From NCBI RefSeq assembly GCF_023073915.1, contig NZ_JADPKK010000022.1, positions 682,001-746,000 on the forward strand: 64,000 bases of DNA, in the 5' to 3' direction. Position numbers and translations under genes: made by a program. This stretch comes from Bradyrhizobium sp. 149. GTDB taxonomy: Bacteria; Pseudomonadota; Alphaproteobacteria; Rhizobiales; Xanthobacteraceae. The notes below the pieces were generated by a model. That model worked only from the letters and a program-made list of their open reading frames with translations, ran no database searches and had not been told where the DNA came from. Positions 44,500-52,936 of the stretch are shown here, in pieces (within the stretch, counting starts at the first letter, position 1; every line of letters begins with the position of its first letter).

Positions 44500-46512
44500 G
44501 TGGCAACGCGAGCTAAGAAAAACGCTAAAGGCAAGAGCAGCAAGAAGAAGGCTGCCAAGAAGCCCGTAAACAAAGCCGGGAAAAAGGCTGTGAAGGCGCT
44601 CGCGCGCAAAGCTGCCAAGAAGGTCAAGAAAGCCACTAAGACCAAGAAGACGGCCGCCAAGAAGGCAGTGAAGAAGAGCGCTGCAAAGACGGCAAAGAAG
44701 GCCGGCAAGAAGGTTGCGAAGAAGGTCGTTGCCGAGAAGACGGTGAAGAAAGCAGTCAAAAAGCCAGCCAAGGCTTCGGCGAAAAACAAGGCTCCTGCGA
44801 AGAAGGTAACCAAGAAGGCGAGGGTGGCAGCGCCTGCCGTGACCGCCGCACCGGCTCCTGTTGCCACGCCGCCAAAGGCTGCGAAGCCCAATGTATTGAA
44901 ACCCAAAGTCCTCCGCGCGCCGAAGCCGGTCGTAGCGCCGCAGGCCAGCACGCCCGTGGCCGCTCCCGCGCGTGACAACGTCTTCTACATCACGACTGCG
45001 ATCGCCTATCCCAATGGAAGCCCGCATATCGGCCACGCCTATGAGGCGATCGCCACCGATACGTTGGCGCGCTTCGCGCGACTCGACGGCAAGGATGTGT
45101 TCTTCCTGACCGGCACCGACGAGCACGGCCAGAAGATGGTGCAGACCGCGGCCAGCGAAAAAATGTCCGTCTCGGAGCTCGCCGCCCGCAATGCCGACCG
45201 TTTCAAGCAAATGGACGAGCGCCTGAACGTGTCGTTCGATCGCTTCATCCGCACCACCGAGGAGCAGCATCACCGCTCCAGCCAGGAGATTTGGCGGCGC
45301 ATGGAAGCGAACGGCGACATCTATGCCGACACCTATGCCGGCTGGTATTCCGTGCGCGACGAAGCCTATTACGCCGAGGACGAGACGCGCCTGAACGACG
45401 ACGGCGTGCGGCGCGGGCCGCAGGGCACGCCGGTCGAATGGGTCGAGGAGAAGAGCTACTTCTTCCGCCTGTCGGCCTATCAGGACAAGCTGCTCAAGCT
45501 CTACGCGGATCGCCCCGATTTCATCGGGCCTGACTCCCGCAAGAACGAGGTGGTGAGCTTCGTCAAGGGCGGCCTGCGCGATCTCTCGATCTCGCGCACG
45601 ACGTTCGACTGGGGTGTCAAGGTGCCCGGCGACGAAGAGCACGTGATGTATGTCTGGGTCGACGCGCTCACCAACTACATCACCGGCGTCGGCTTCCCCG
45701 ACGAGAGCGACGAGAATTGGCGCTACTGGCCTGCCGATGTGCACATCATCGGCAAGGACATCATCCGCTTCCATGCGGTGTACTGGCCCGCGTTCCTGCT
45801 GTCGGCCGGGATCCCACTACCGAAGCGGGTCTATGCGCATGGCTTCCTGTTCAGCAGGGGCGAGAAGATGTCGAAGTCGGTCGGCAACGTGGTCGATCCC
45901 TTCAACCTCGCCGACCAGTACGGCGTCGACCAGATGCGCTATTTCTTCCTGCGTGAGGTGCCGTTCGGTCAGGACGGCAACTACAATCACGAGGCCATCG
46001 TCGCGCGCATCAATGCCGATCTCGCCAACGATCTCGGCAACCTCGCGCAGCGTTCGCTGTCGATGATCGCCAAGCAGCTCGGCGGCGTGCTCCCGGAGCC
46101 CGGCGAGTTCAGCGACAACGACAAGGCGATCTTGGCGATGGCCGACGGCATGATCGCCGCGTCACGCGAGGCCATGGCCAGCCAGCAGATCCATCACTGG
46201 CTCAATGCCGTCTGGGCCGTGGTCGCCGAAGCCAACCGCTATTTCGCGGGCGAGGCGCCGTGGGCGCTCGCCAAGACCGATCCTGTCAGGCAGAGGACGG
46301 TGCTCTACGTCGCCGCCGAAGTCGTGCGCCAGATCGCGATCCTGGCCCAGCCGGTGATGCCGACCGCCTCGGGATTGCTGCTGAACAGCCTCGGTATCCC
46401 CGAAGGGGAGCGCAACTTCGCCGCACTCGGCGGCGCCACGCGCATCGCGCCAGGCTCGACGCTGCCCGCGCCGACGCCGGCCTTCCCGCGCTACATCGAG
46501 CCGGCAGCCTAG
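44500..46512 (+). CDS. metG: Methionyl-tRNA synthetase with a histone H1-like Lys/Ala-rich N-terminal extension
   Basis: The catalytic part (about residues 158-670) charges tRNA-Met. It has the class I motifs PHIGH (about 172-176) and KMSKS (about 454-458), and VEEKSYFFRLSAYQ. Preceding it is an extension of about 158 residues: about 110 residues of Lys/Ala repeats (for example KKAAKKPVNKAGKKAVKALA), then an Ala/Pro linker. The extension is in frame and starts at a GTG at 44500 with AAAGGA eight bases upstream. The basic tail could increase affinity for tRNA or other nucleic acid. TatD and the MBL gene follow closely. Confidence 0.93.
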   Translation: MATRAKKNAKGKSSKKKAAKKPVNKAGKKAVKALARKAAKKVKKATKTKKTAAKKAVKKSAAKTAKKAGKKVAKKVVAEKTVKKAVKKPAKASAKNKAPAKKVTKKARVAAPAVTAAPAPVATPPKAAKPNVLKPKVLRAPKPVVAPQASTPVAAPARDNVFYITTAIAYPNGSPHIGHAYEAIATDTLARFARLDGKDVFFLTGTDEHGQKMVQTAASEKMSVSELAARNADRFKQMDERLNVSFDRFIRTTEEQHHRSSQEIWRRMEANGDIYADTYAGWYSVRDEAYYAEDETRLNDDGVRRGPQGTPVEWVEEKSYFFRLSAYQDKLLKLYADRPDFIGPDSRKNEVVSFVKGGLRDLSISRTTFDWGVKVPGDEEHVMYVWVDALTNYITGVGFPDESDENWRYWPADVHIIGKDIIRFHAVYWPAFLLSAGIPLPKRVYAHGFLFSRGEKMSKSVGNVVDPFNLADQYGVDQMRYFFLREVPFGQDGNYNHEAIVARINADLANDLGNLAQRSLSMIAKQLGGVLPEPGEFSDNDKAILAMADGMIAASREAMASQQIHHWLNAVWAVVAEANRYFAGEAPWALAKTDPVRQRTVLYVAAEVVRQIAILAQPVMPTASGLLLNSLGIPEGERNFAALGGATRIAPGSTLPAPTPAFPRYIEPAA

Positions 46513-46525
46513 AGGCGTTCGCACC

Positions 46526-47302
46526 ATGCTGGTCGACAGCCACTGCCATCTGGATTTTCCGGACTTTGCGGACGATCTCGACGGGATCGTGTCGCGTGCA
46601 CGCGCGGCCGGCATCGGCCGCATGGTCACGATCTCGACGCGGGTGAGAAAGCTGAACCAGCTTCTCTCCATCGCCGAGCGCTACGACGACGTCTATTGCT
46701 CGGTCGGCACCCATCCGCACAACGCGGATGAGGAAGACGGCATCGCGCCGGACGAGCTGATCGCGCTGACGCAGCATCCCAGGGTCGTCGCGCTCGGGGA
46801 GGCCGGGCTCGACTATTTCTACGACAACGGCTCGCCGGAAGCGCAGGCGAGGGGCTTTCGCGCCCACATCGCCGCCGCCCGCGCCACCGGCCTGCCGCTG
46901 GTGATCCACACCCGCGAGGCGGACCAGGATTGCGGCCGCATCCTTGAGGAAGAGGCTGCGAAAGGATCGTTTCGCGCCGTACTGCATTGTTACACCGGCG
47001 GGCGCGAGCTGGCGCTGAAGGCGGTGTCGCTCGGGTTCTACATCGGTTTCACGGGCATCCTGACCTTCAAGAAGTCCGAGGCCCTGCGCGCGCTTGCGGC
47101 CGAACTGCCGTCCGACCGTATTCTGGTTGAAACAGACTCGCCCTACCTTGCGCCCGGCAAGTTCCGGGGCAAGCGCAACGAACCTGCCTACGTGGTCGAG
47201 GTCGCAAAAGTGCTCGCCGAAACACGCGGTGTGTCGTTTGACGAGATCTCGCGCCAGACAAGCGAAAATTTCTTTCGCCTGTTCTCCAGGGTGAAAGCTT
47301 AG
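46526..47302 (+). CDS. TatD-family metal-dependent hydrolase
   Basis: The 258-residue TIM-barrel enzyme has the N-terminal metal motif DSHCHLDF (His4, His6), GEAGLDYF, LVIHTREA and ETDSPYLAP. TatD proteins are 3'-5' DNases and have also been linked to D-aminoacyl-tRNA or nucleic-acid quality control. It starts 13 bases after metG, a very common bacterial pairing. Confidence 0.93.
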   Translation: MLVDSHCHLDFPDFADDLDGIVSRARAAGIGRMVTISTRVRKLNQLLSIAERYDDVYCSVGTHPHNADEEDGIAPDELIALTQHPRVVALGEAGLDYFYDNGSPEAQARGFRAHIAAARATGLPLVIHTREADQDCGRILEEEAAKGSFRAVLHCYTGGRELALKAVSLGFYIGFTGILTFKKSEALRALAAELPSDRILVETDSPYLAPGKFRGKRNEPAYVVEVAKVLAETRGVSFDEISRQTSENFFRLFSRVKA

Positions 47303-47315
47303 GATTGGGAGCCGC

Positions 47316-48113
47316 ATGACGCTGACGCTGACAATCCTGGGTTGCGGCTCCTCCGCCGGCGTGCCGCGCCCGGCACTCGGCTGGGGCGCCTGCGATCCCA
47401 ACAATCCCAAGAACCGCCGCCGCCGCTGTTCGTTGCTGGTCGAGCAGACATCGGCCGACGGCACCACGCGCATCGTGATCGACACCTCGCCGGACCTGCG
47501 CGAGCAATTGCTCTCGACCAATGTCGACCACATCGATGCAGTGTTCCTGACCCACGAGCACGCCGACCAGACCCACGGGATGGACGATCTGCGTTCGGTC
47601 GTGATGCACATGCGCCGGCGGATTCCGACCTATCTCAACCAGACGACTGCGAACGACATCATGTCGCGATTCGCCTATTGCTTCGTCTCGCCGGCGGGCA
47701 GCGACTACCCGCCGATCCTGACGGCGCAGTCGATCGAGGCCGGTGAAAGCCAGACCATCCATGGGAAGGGTGGGGCGGTGACGATGACGGCTTTCCTGGT
47801 GCAGCACGGCAACATTCCCGCGCTCGGCTATCGTATCGGCGATGCCGCCTACACGCCCGACCTCAACGACATCCCGCGCGAGAGCTGGGGTGCGCTGGAA
47901 AATCTGGACCTCTGGATCGTCGACGGCTTGCGATATACCAGCCATGTCAGCCATTTCAGCATCAACGACGCGTTGTCCTGGATCGAGCGCTTCAAGCCGA
48001 AGCGCGCGGTCATCACCAACATGACCGCCGACGTCGATTACGAGGTGATCCGGCAGTCGCTGCCGGCGGGAGTAGTACCCGCCTATGACGGGCTGCGGCT
48101 GGAGACGCGCTGA
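47316..48113 (+). CDS. MBL-fold metallo-hydrolase (PhnP-like)
   Basis: The 265-residue hydrolase starts MTLTLTILGCGSSAGVPRPA and has the metal region FLTHEHADQTHGMDDLRSVV. The usual HxHxDH motif here reads H-E-H-A-D-Q, so the last His is Gln. Later metal ligands include HFSINDAL and the C-terminal block. Relatives cleave cyclic phosphodiesters. It follows tatD by 13 bases; the metG-tatD-MBL order is conserved in alphaproteobacteria. Confidence 0.87.
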   Translation: MTLTLTILGCGSSAGVPRPALGWGACDPNNPKNRRRRCSLLVEQTSADGTTRIVIDTSPDLREQLLSTNVDHIDAVFLTHEHADQTHGMDDLRSVVMHMRRRIPTYLNQTTANDIMSRFAYCFVSPAGSDYPPILTAQSIEAGESQTIHGKGGAVTMTAFLVQHGNIPALGYRIGDAAYTPDLNDIPRESWGALENLDLWIVDGLRYTSHVSHFSINDALSWIERFKPKRAVITNMTADVDYEVIRQSLPAGVVPAYDGLRLETR

Positions 48114-48280
48114 ACCTGCGGGGGGAATTTCCGGCACAGGCCGGCATACTCCTTGCTTGCGCCGGCCCCATCATGTTGATCTAACGTCTGAAAGACAGGC
48201 GCTAGGGCAGGGGCGATATTCAAGCAGGACTGGCACGCGATCTGTAATGGCCAGGACCGTTTGAATCGCCTCGTGTGAGG

Positions 48281-48874
48281 ATGGGGATCGCGTTGGCAGC
48301 GGACGATGTAACGAACCGGCGACTGGTGCGACGCGCCCTGGATCTCCTCTATCTCGGTGCGGGCTACGCCGCCGGCGTCTTCATGGTTGCGATCTTCGCA
48401 ATCATGATGATCATGTCGGTCGGGCGCCAGTTTGCGGTCAACATTCCCGCCGGCGATGATTTCGCGTCCTGGTGCATGGCCGCGATGGCTTTCCTCGGGC
48501 TCGCTCACACCTTCAAGCGCGGAGAGATGATCCGCGTCGGCCTGCTGCTGGAGCGTCTGCGCGGGCGCACCAAGCAGGTCGCGGAGGTCGTGGCGCTCGG
48601 GATTTCCACCGCCTTCGTTCTCTATTTCACCCGGCATGCCGTGCAGATGACCTACGATTCCTGGCGCTTCAACGACGTGGCGCAGGGCGTCGTCGCGCTT
48701 CCACTCTGGATTCCGCAGCTCGGCTTTGCCGGCGGTCTTGTGATCCTGTCGATCGCGCTCATCGATGAAATGATCAGTGTCGTCGGCGGCAACCGGCCCA
48801 GCTACGAGAAGGGCTCGCCGGATGAGACACCGGACGAATTCATCGAGCGCATCTCGCAGGGCGGCGGAGGTTGA
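48281..48874 (+). CDS. TRAP transporter small permease (DctQ type)
   Basis: The protein is the small membrane subunit of a sodium- or proton-driven TRAP importer. About 198 residues with four membrane helices, the first VFMVAIFAIMMIMSV; WCMAAMAFLGLAHTFKRGEM is the typical DctQ cytoplasmic-edge block. Starts are ambiguous (GTG 48275, ATG 48281, TTG 48293, the last with GGGG at a good distance). It is the first gene of a DctQ-DctM-DctP set. Confidence 0.88.
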   Translation: MGIALAADDVTNRRLVRRALDLLYLGAGYAAGVFMVAIFAIMMIMSVGRQFAVNIPAGDDFASWCMAAMAFLGLAHTFKRGEMIRVGLLLERLRGRTKQVAEVVALGISTAFVLYFTRHAVQMTYDSWRFNDVAQGVVALPLWIPQLGFAGGLVILSIALIDEMISVVGGNRPSYEKGSPDETPDEFIERISQGGGG

Positions 48875-48876
48875 CG

Positions 48877-50190
48877 ATGGCCAATCTCGGCATGATCGAG
48901 CTGTCGTTCGTCCTGCTCGGCGTCATGATTCTGCTGCTGGGAAGCGGCATCTGGATCGCGGTCTCTCTCGGCCTCGTTGGATTCGTGGCGATGGCGCTGA
49001 CGACGAGTCTGCCGCTCGGCGCGGTGCTCGCGACCACAACATGGAGCGCCAGCTCGTCGTGGACACTGGCCGCGCTGCCGCTGTTCATCTGGATGGGCGA
49101 GATCCTGTTCCGCACCAAATTGTCCGAAGAAATGTTTCGCGGCCTGTCGCCCTGGGTTCAGTGGCTGCCCGGGCGCCTCACCCATGTCAACGTGATCGGT
49201 TGCGGCATCTTCGCGGCGGTGTCGGGCTCGTCGGCGGCGACCTGCGCGACCATCGGCAAGATCGCGCTGCCCGAGCTCGACAAGCGTGGCTACGACAAAG
49301 GCTTAAGTCTCGGCTCGCTCGCGGGCTCCGGCACGCTCGGACTCCTGATCCCGCCGTCGATCCCGATGGTGGTCTATGCGGTCACGGCGAATGTCTCCGT
49401 GCTTCAGGTCTTCCTGGGCGGTTTTCTGCCGGGGGTGCTCGTGATGGTGCTTTATTCCGGCTACATCATCATCTGGTCGTTGTTGAACCCGAAGAAGATT
49501 CCGCCGCGCGATCCCCCGATGCCGCTTCGCCAGAAGCTGCGCGAGTCGGCCAGGCTTGCGCCCTGCCTGTTGCTGATCCTGGCGGTCTTCCTCTCGCTCG
49601 TGCTCGGCTTTGCGACGGCGACGGAATGCGCCGCGTGGGGTGTCACGGGCGCGCTGCTGCTGGCGTGGTGGAGCGGCACGCTTACGCGCAGGAACTTCCT
49701 CGAAAGCATCATGAGCGCGACGCGCCTGACCTGCATGATCATGCTGATCCTGGCGGGTGCGGCCTACACCACGGCTGCGATGGCCTATACGGGCATTCCG
49801 GCGGCACTCGCCACCTGGGTCCAGGGCCAACAGCTCACGCCGGGCATGCTCGCGCTGTATCTGAGCATCATGTACATCATCCTGGGATGCCTGATCGACG
49901 GCATTTCGATGATCGTCCTGACCGCCGTGATCGTGCTGCCGATGGTCCGGCAGGCCGGTCTCGACCTGGTCTGGTTCGGCGTCTACCTTATCATCCATGT
50001 CGAGATGGCGCAGATCACGCCGCCGGTCGGCTTCAATCTGTTCGTGCTCCAGAACATGAGCGGGCGCGACACTTTCACTGTTGCGCGGGCGGCATTCCCG
50101 TTCTTTGTCCTCCTGCTCGGCGCCGTGTTCATCATCACGGAGTATCCGCAGATCGTTCTGTTTCTGCCCAAGCTCGCTTTCCCCGACTGA
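48877..50190 (+). CDS. TRAP transporter large permease (DctM type)
   Basis: The 437-residue permease with about 12 helices carries the transport pathway. Family blocks GSGTLGLLIPPSIPMVVYAV and ITPPVGFNLFVLQNM are clear. The start at 48877 follows GGCGGAGG. It begins just after the DctQ stop and is followed by the binding protein. Confidence 0.93.
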   Translation: MANLGMIELSFVLLGVMILLLGSGIWIAVSLGLVGFVAMALTTSLPLGAVLATTTWSASSSWTLAALPLFIWMGEILFRTKLSEEMFRGLSPWVQWLPGRLTHVNVIGCGIFAAVSGSSAATCATIGKIALPELDKRGYDKGLSLGSLAGSGTLGLLIPPSIPMVVYAVTANVSVLQVFLGGFLPGVLVMVLYSGYIIIWSLLNPKKIPPRDPPMPLRQKLRESARLAPCLLLILAVFLSLVLGFATATECAAWGVTGALLLAWWSGTLTRRNFLESIMSATRLTCMIMLILAGAAYTTAAMAYTGIPAALATWVQGQQLTPGMLALYLSIMYIILGCLIDGISMIVLTAVIVLPMVRQAGLDLVWFGVYLIIHVEMAQITPPVGFNLFVLQNMSGRDTFTVARAAFPFFVLLLGAVFIITEYPQIVLFLPKLAFPD

Positions 50191-50228
50191 TCGCGCCAAG
50201 TTTCAAATTGACCGTGAGGAGAAGTCCG

Positions 50229-51203
50229 ATGAAGTCTCGTTTAGCCGCAGGCCTGATAGGCGGTGTCATGCTGGCCGCGACACCCGCTTTGGCTCAAACC
50301 AAATGGAATCTGCCGGCAGCGTATCCCGCCGACAATCCGCACTCGGAGAATCTGGTCGCGTTCGCCAAGGACGTCGAAGCCGCCACGTCCGGCAAGCTCC
50401 AGATCACAGTTCATCCCGGCGCCTCGCTGTTCAAGGCGCCCGACATCAAGCGCGCGGTGATGACCGGGCAGGCGCAGATGGGCGAAGTATTGCTGTCAAT
50501 CCACGAGAACGAGGATCCGGTATTCGGGGTGGACGTGGTGCCGTTTCTGGCCACCAGCTTCCCGGACGCGATGAAGCTGTATCAGGCGTCGAAGCCGTTG
50601 ATTGCCAAGAAGCTCGATGCGCAGGGTCTCAAGCTCCTGTTCGTCGTGCCGTGGGCGCCGCAGGGCGTCTACGTCGGCAAGCCGCTTGCAATGATCGAAG
50701 ACATGAAGGGCCTGAAATGGCGGGCCTACAACGTTGGAACCGCGCGCATTGGCGAGCTGGTTGGCGCGCAGTCCGTCACCATCCAGGCCGCCGAGCTGCC
50801 GCAGGCACTTGCGACCGGTGTGGTGAACTCCTTCATGTCGTCGGGCGGCACGGGCTACGACGCGAAGGCATGGGAGTCGCTGAAGTACTTCTACGACGTG
50901 CAGGCCTGGATCCCGAAGGACTACACCTTCGTCAACAAGGCCGCGTTCGACGCGCTCGACAAGCCGACCCAGGAGGCCATTCTCAAGGCCGCCGCGACCG
51001 CGGAAACGCGCGGCTGGAAGGCCTGGCAGGACAAGAGCACCTGGTACATCGACCAGCTCAAGGCCAAGGGCATGACTGTCGAGCCGCCGACGCCCGCGCT
51101 CAAGGCCGGCTTCCAGAAGATCGGCGAACAGCTCACCGCCGACTGGCTCAAGAAAGCAGGGCCCGACGGCCAGGCGCTGATCGACGCCTACAAGAAGATG
51201 TAG
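50229..51203 (+). CDS. TRAP transporter solute-binding protein (DctP type)
   Basis: The 324-residue periplasmic receptor has signal peptide MKSRLAAGLIGGVMLAATPA, then LAQ. The ligand carboxylate-binding Arg is expected in LKWRAYNVG (about 165). GAGGAGA precedes the ATG. With DctQ and DctM it forms a complete importer for an organic acid; the ligand is unknown. A hairpin separates it from the convergent acyl-CoA ligase, whose activity could act on the imported acid. Confidence 0.92.
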   Translation: MKSRLAAGLIGGVMLAATPALAQTKWNLPAAYPADNPHSENLVAFAKDVEAATSGKLQITVHPGASLFKAPDIKRAVMTGQAQMGEVLLSIHENEDPVFGVDVVPFLATSFPDAMKLYQASKPLIAKKLDAQGLKLLFVVPWAPQGVYVGKPLAMIEDMKGLKWRAYNVGTARIGELVGAQSVTIQAAELPQALATGVVNSFMSSGGTGYDAKAWESLKYFYDVQAWIPKDYTFVNKAAFDALDKPTQEAILKAAATAETRGWKAWQDKSTWYIDQLKAKGMTVEPPTPALKAGFQKIGEQLTADWLKKAGPDGQALIDAYKKM

Positions 51204-51219
51204 CGGCGCAGAGGCCTTT

Positions 51220-51246
51220 CGCCCGCCGCCTTCGGGCGTGCGGGCG
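51220..51246. terminator. Bidirectional hairpin between convergent genes
   Basis: The stem is of 7 + 4 bp (51220-51230 with 51235-51246, one-base bulge) with loop TTCG. It lies between the TRAP binding protein and the acyl-CoA ligase. There is no T-run. Confidence 0.45.
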
Positions 51247-51263
51247 TCTGAGCCCGGACAGAC

Positions 51264-52913
51264 TCAGGCCGAGATCGCCTTCGCCGATCCCGCTGCGTTG
51301 CGCAGCAGGAATTTCTGGATCTTTCCCGTCGACGTTTTCGGGATCGGCCCGAACACGACGGCCTTTGGCGTCTTGAAGCCGCTCATATGCGAGCGGCAGA
51401 AGGCGATGATCTCGGCTTCGCTCGCGCTCGCGCCATCCTTCAATTCGATGAAGGCGCAGGGCACTTCGCCCCATTTCGGATCGGGCTTTGCGACCACGGC
51501 GGCGAACAGCACGGCGGGGTGCTTGTAGAGGATGTCCTCGACCTCGACAGAGGAAATGTTCTCGCCGCCGGAAATGATGATGTCCTTGGAGCGATCCTTG
51601 ATGATGACATAGCCGTGCGCGTCGAGCACGCCGAGGTCGCCGGTGTGAAACCAGCCGCCCTCGAAGGCTTCCTTCGTCGCCTTTTCGTTCTTGAGATAGC
51701 CCTTCATCACGATATTGCCGCGGAACATGACCTCGCCGATGGTCTCGCCGTCGCGCGGCACTTCCTTCATGGTCTGGGGATCGATGACGGTGACGCCTTC
51801 CTCGAGCGGATAGGACACGCCCTGCCGCCGCTTCAAGCTGGCGCGCTCGGCTGCGGGCAGATCGTCCCAGCCGGGCTGCTCGGCGCAGACGGAGGCGGGG
51901 CCGTAGACCTCGGTCAGGCCGTAGACGTGTGTCAGCTTGATCCCGATGCTCTCGGCCCCTTCGAGCACCGCGACGGGCGGCGCGGCACCGGCGATCAGGC
52001 CGACGACGCGGCGCGCGGCGGCGCCCTTCGGTGCGTCGGGCGCATTGATCAGCGTGTTGTAGACAATCGGCGCGCCGCACATATGCGTGACGCCATGCGT
52101 CTTGATCAGCTCGAAGATCTTGGTCGGCTCGACCTTGCGCAGGCAGACATTGATGCCGGCGGCGGCCGCGATAGTCCAGGGGAAGCACCAGCCGTTGCAA
52201 TGGAACATCGGCAGCGTCCAGAGATAGACCGGATGCTGGCCGAGATTGCCGGCGAGGATGTTGCTGACCGCATTCAGATAGGCGCCGCGGTGATGGGTGA
52301 CGACGCCTTTTGGATTGCCCGTCGTGCCCGAGGTGTAGCTCAGCGCGATCGCGTCCCATTCGTCGCCCGGCAGGATCGCCGCGAAGTCAGGATCGCCTTG
52401 CGCGAGCGCGGCCTCGTATTCGATCTCGCCGATGCGCCGGCCGCCCTTGAACGCGGCATCGTCGACGTCGATCACGAACGGTTTCGGGCCACTCATTTGT
52501 GACAGCGCATCGGTGATGACGCCGGAAAATTCGGGGTCGACCAGAATGATTTTTGCCCCGCCATGGTCGAGCTGAAACGCGATCGAGGGCGCATCGAGCC
52601 GGATGTTCAGTGCGTTGAGCACGGCACCCGTCATGGGGACGGCGAAGTGCACCTCGTTCATCGCCGGAATGTTCGGCAGCATCGCCGCAACGGTGTCGCC
52701 GACGCCGATGCCCTTGCCGGCAAGGTACGAAGCAAAGCGCTTGCAGCGCTCATGCGTCTGGCGCCAGGTGAAGCTGCGCCCCTCGTAGACCGCGCTGACA
52801 TGATCGGGATAGACGGCGGCGCTGCGCGCGAGGAAGCTCAACGGGCTCAGCGGCACGTAGTTGGCCGGCGTCTTGTCCAGGCCGATATTGTACTGGTTCT
52901 GCCGCTCGCTCAT
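51264..52913 (-). CDS. Acyl-CoA ligase (AMP-binding; DmdB/medium-chain type)
   Basis: The 549-residue adenylate-forming ligase activates a carboxylic acid to its CoA thioester. The ATP motif is SYTSGTTGNPKGV (about 190-203). The hinge region is GGWFHTGDLGVLDAHGYVII, and the C-terminal catalytic Lys is in KTSTGKIQKFLL. It resembles the methylmercaptopropionate/medium-chain branch of the family. A strong ribosome site (AAGGGAGG) precedes the ATG at 52913. It is downstream of the fused TRAP permease on the same strand (23 bases), so transport and activation of the same acid are likely coupled. Confidence 0.9.
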   Translation of the reverse strand: MSERQNQYNIGLDKTPANYVPLSPLSFLARSAAVYPDHVSAVYEGRSFTWRQTHERCKRFASYLAGKGIGVGDTVAAMLPNIPAMNEVHFAVPMTGAVLNALNIRLDAPSIAFQLDHGGAKIILVDPEFSGVITDALSQMSGPKPFVIDVDDAAFKGGRRIGEIEYEAALAQGDPDFAAILPGDEWDAIALSYTSGTTGNPKGVVTHHRGAYLNAVSNILAGNLGQHPVYLWTLPMFHCNGWCFPWTIAAAAGINVCLRKVEPTKIFELIKTHGVTHMCGAPIVYNTLINAPDAPKGAAARRVVGLIAGAAPPVAVLEGAESIGIKLTHVYGLTEVYGPASVCAEQPGWDDLPAAERASLKRRQGVSYPLEEGVTVIDPQTMKEVPRDGETIGEVMFRGNIVMKGYLKNEKATKEAFEGGWFHTGDLGVLDAHGYVIIKDRSKDIIISGGENISSVEVEDILYKHPAVLFAAVVAKPDPKWGEVPCAFIELKDGASASEAEIIAFCRSHMSGFKTPKAVVFGPIPKTSTGKIQKFLLRNAAGSAKAISA

Positions 52914-52936
52914 CGACACCTCCCTTACGCGCCGGC

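Noticed and set aside
48777..51203. Plus-strand frame of 808 codons across the TRAP genes
   Set aside because: It runs out of frame through the DctM gene and joins the real DctP frame; only the last 324 codons are the true binding protein.
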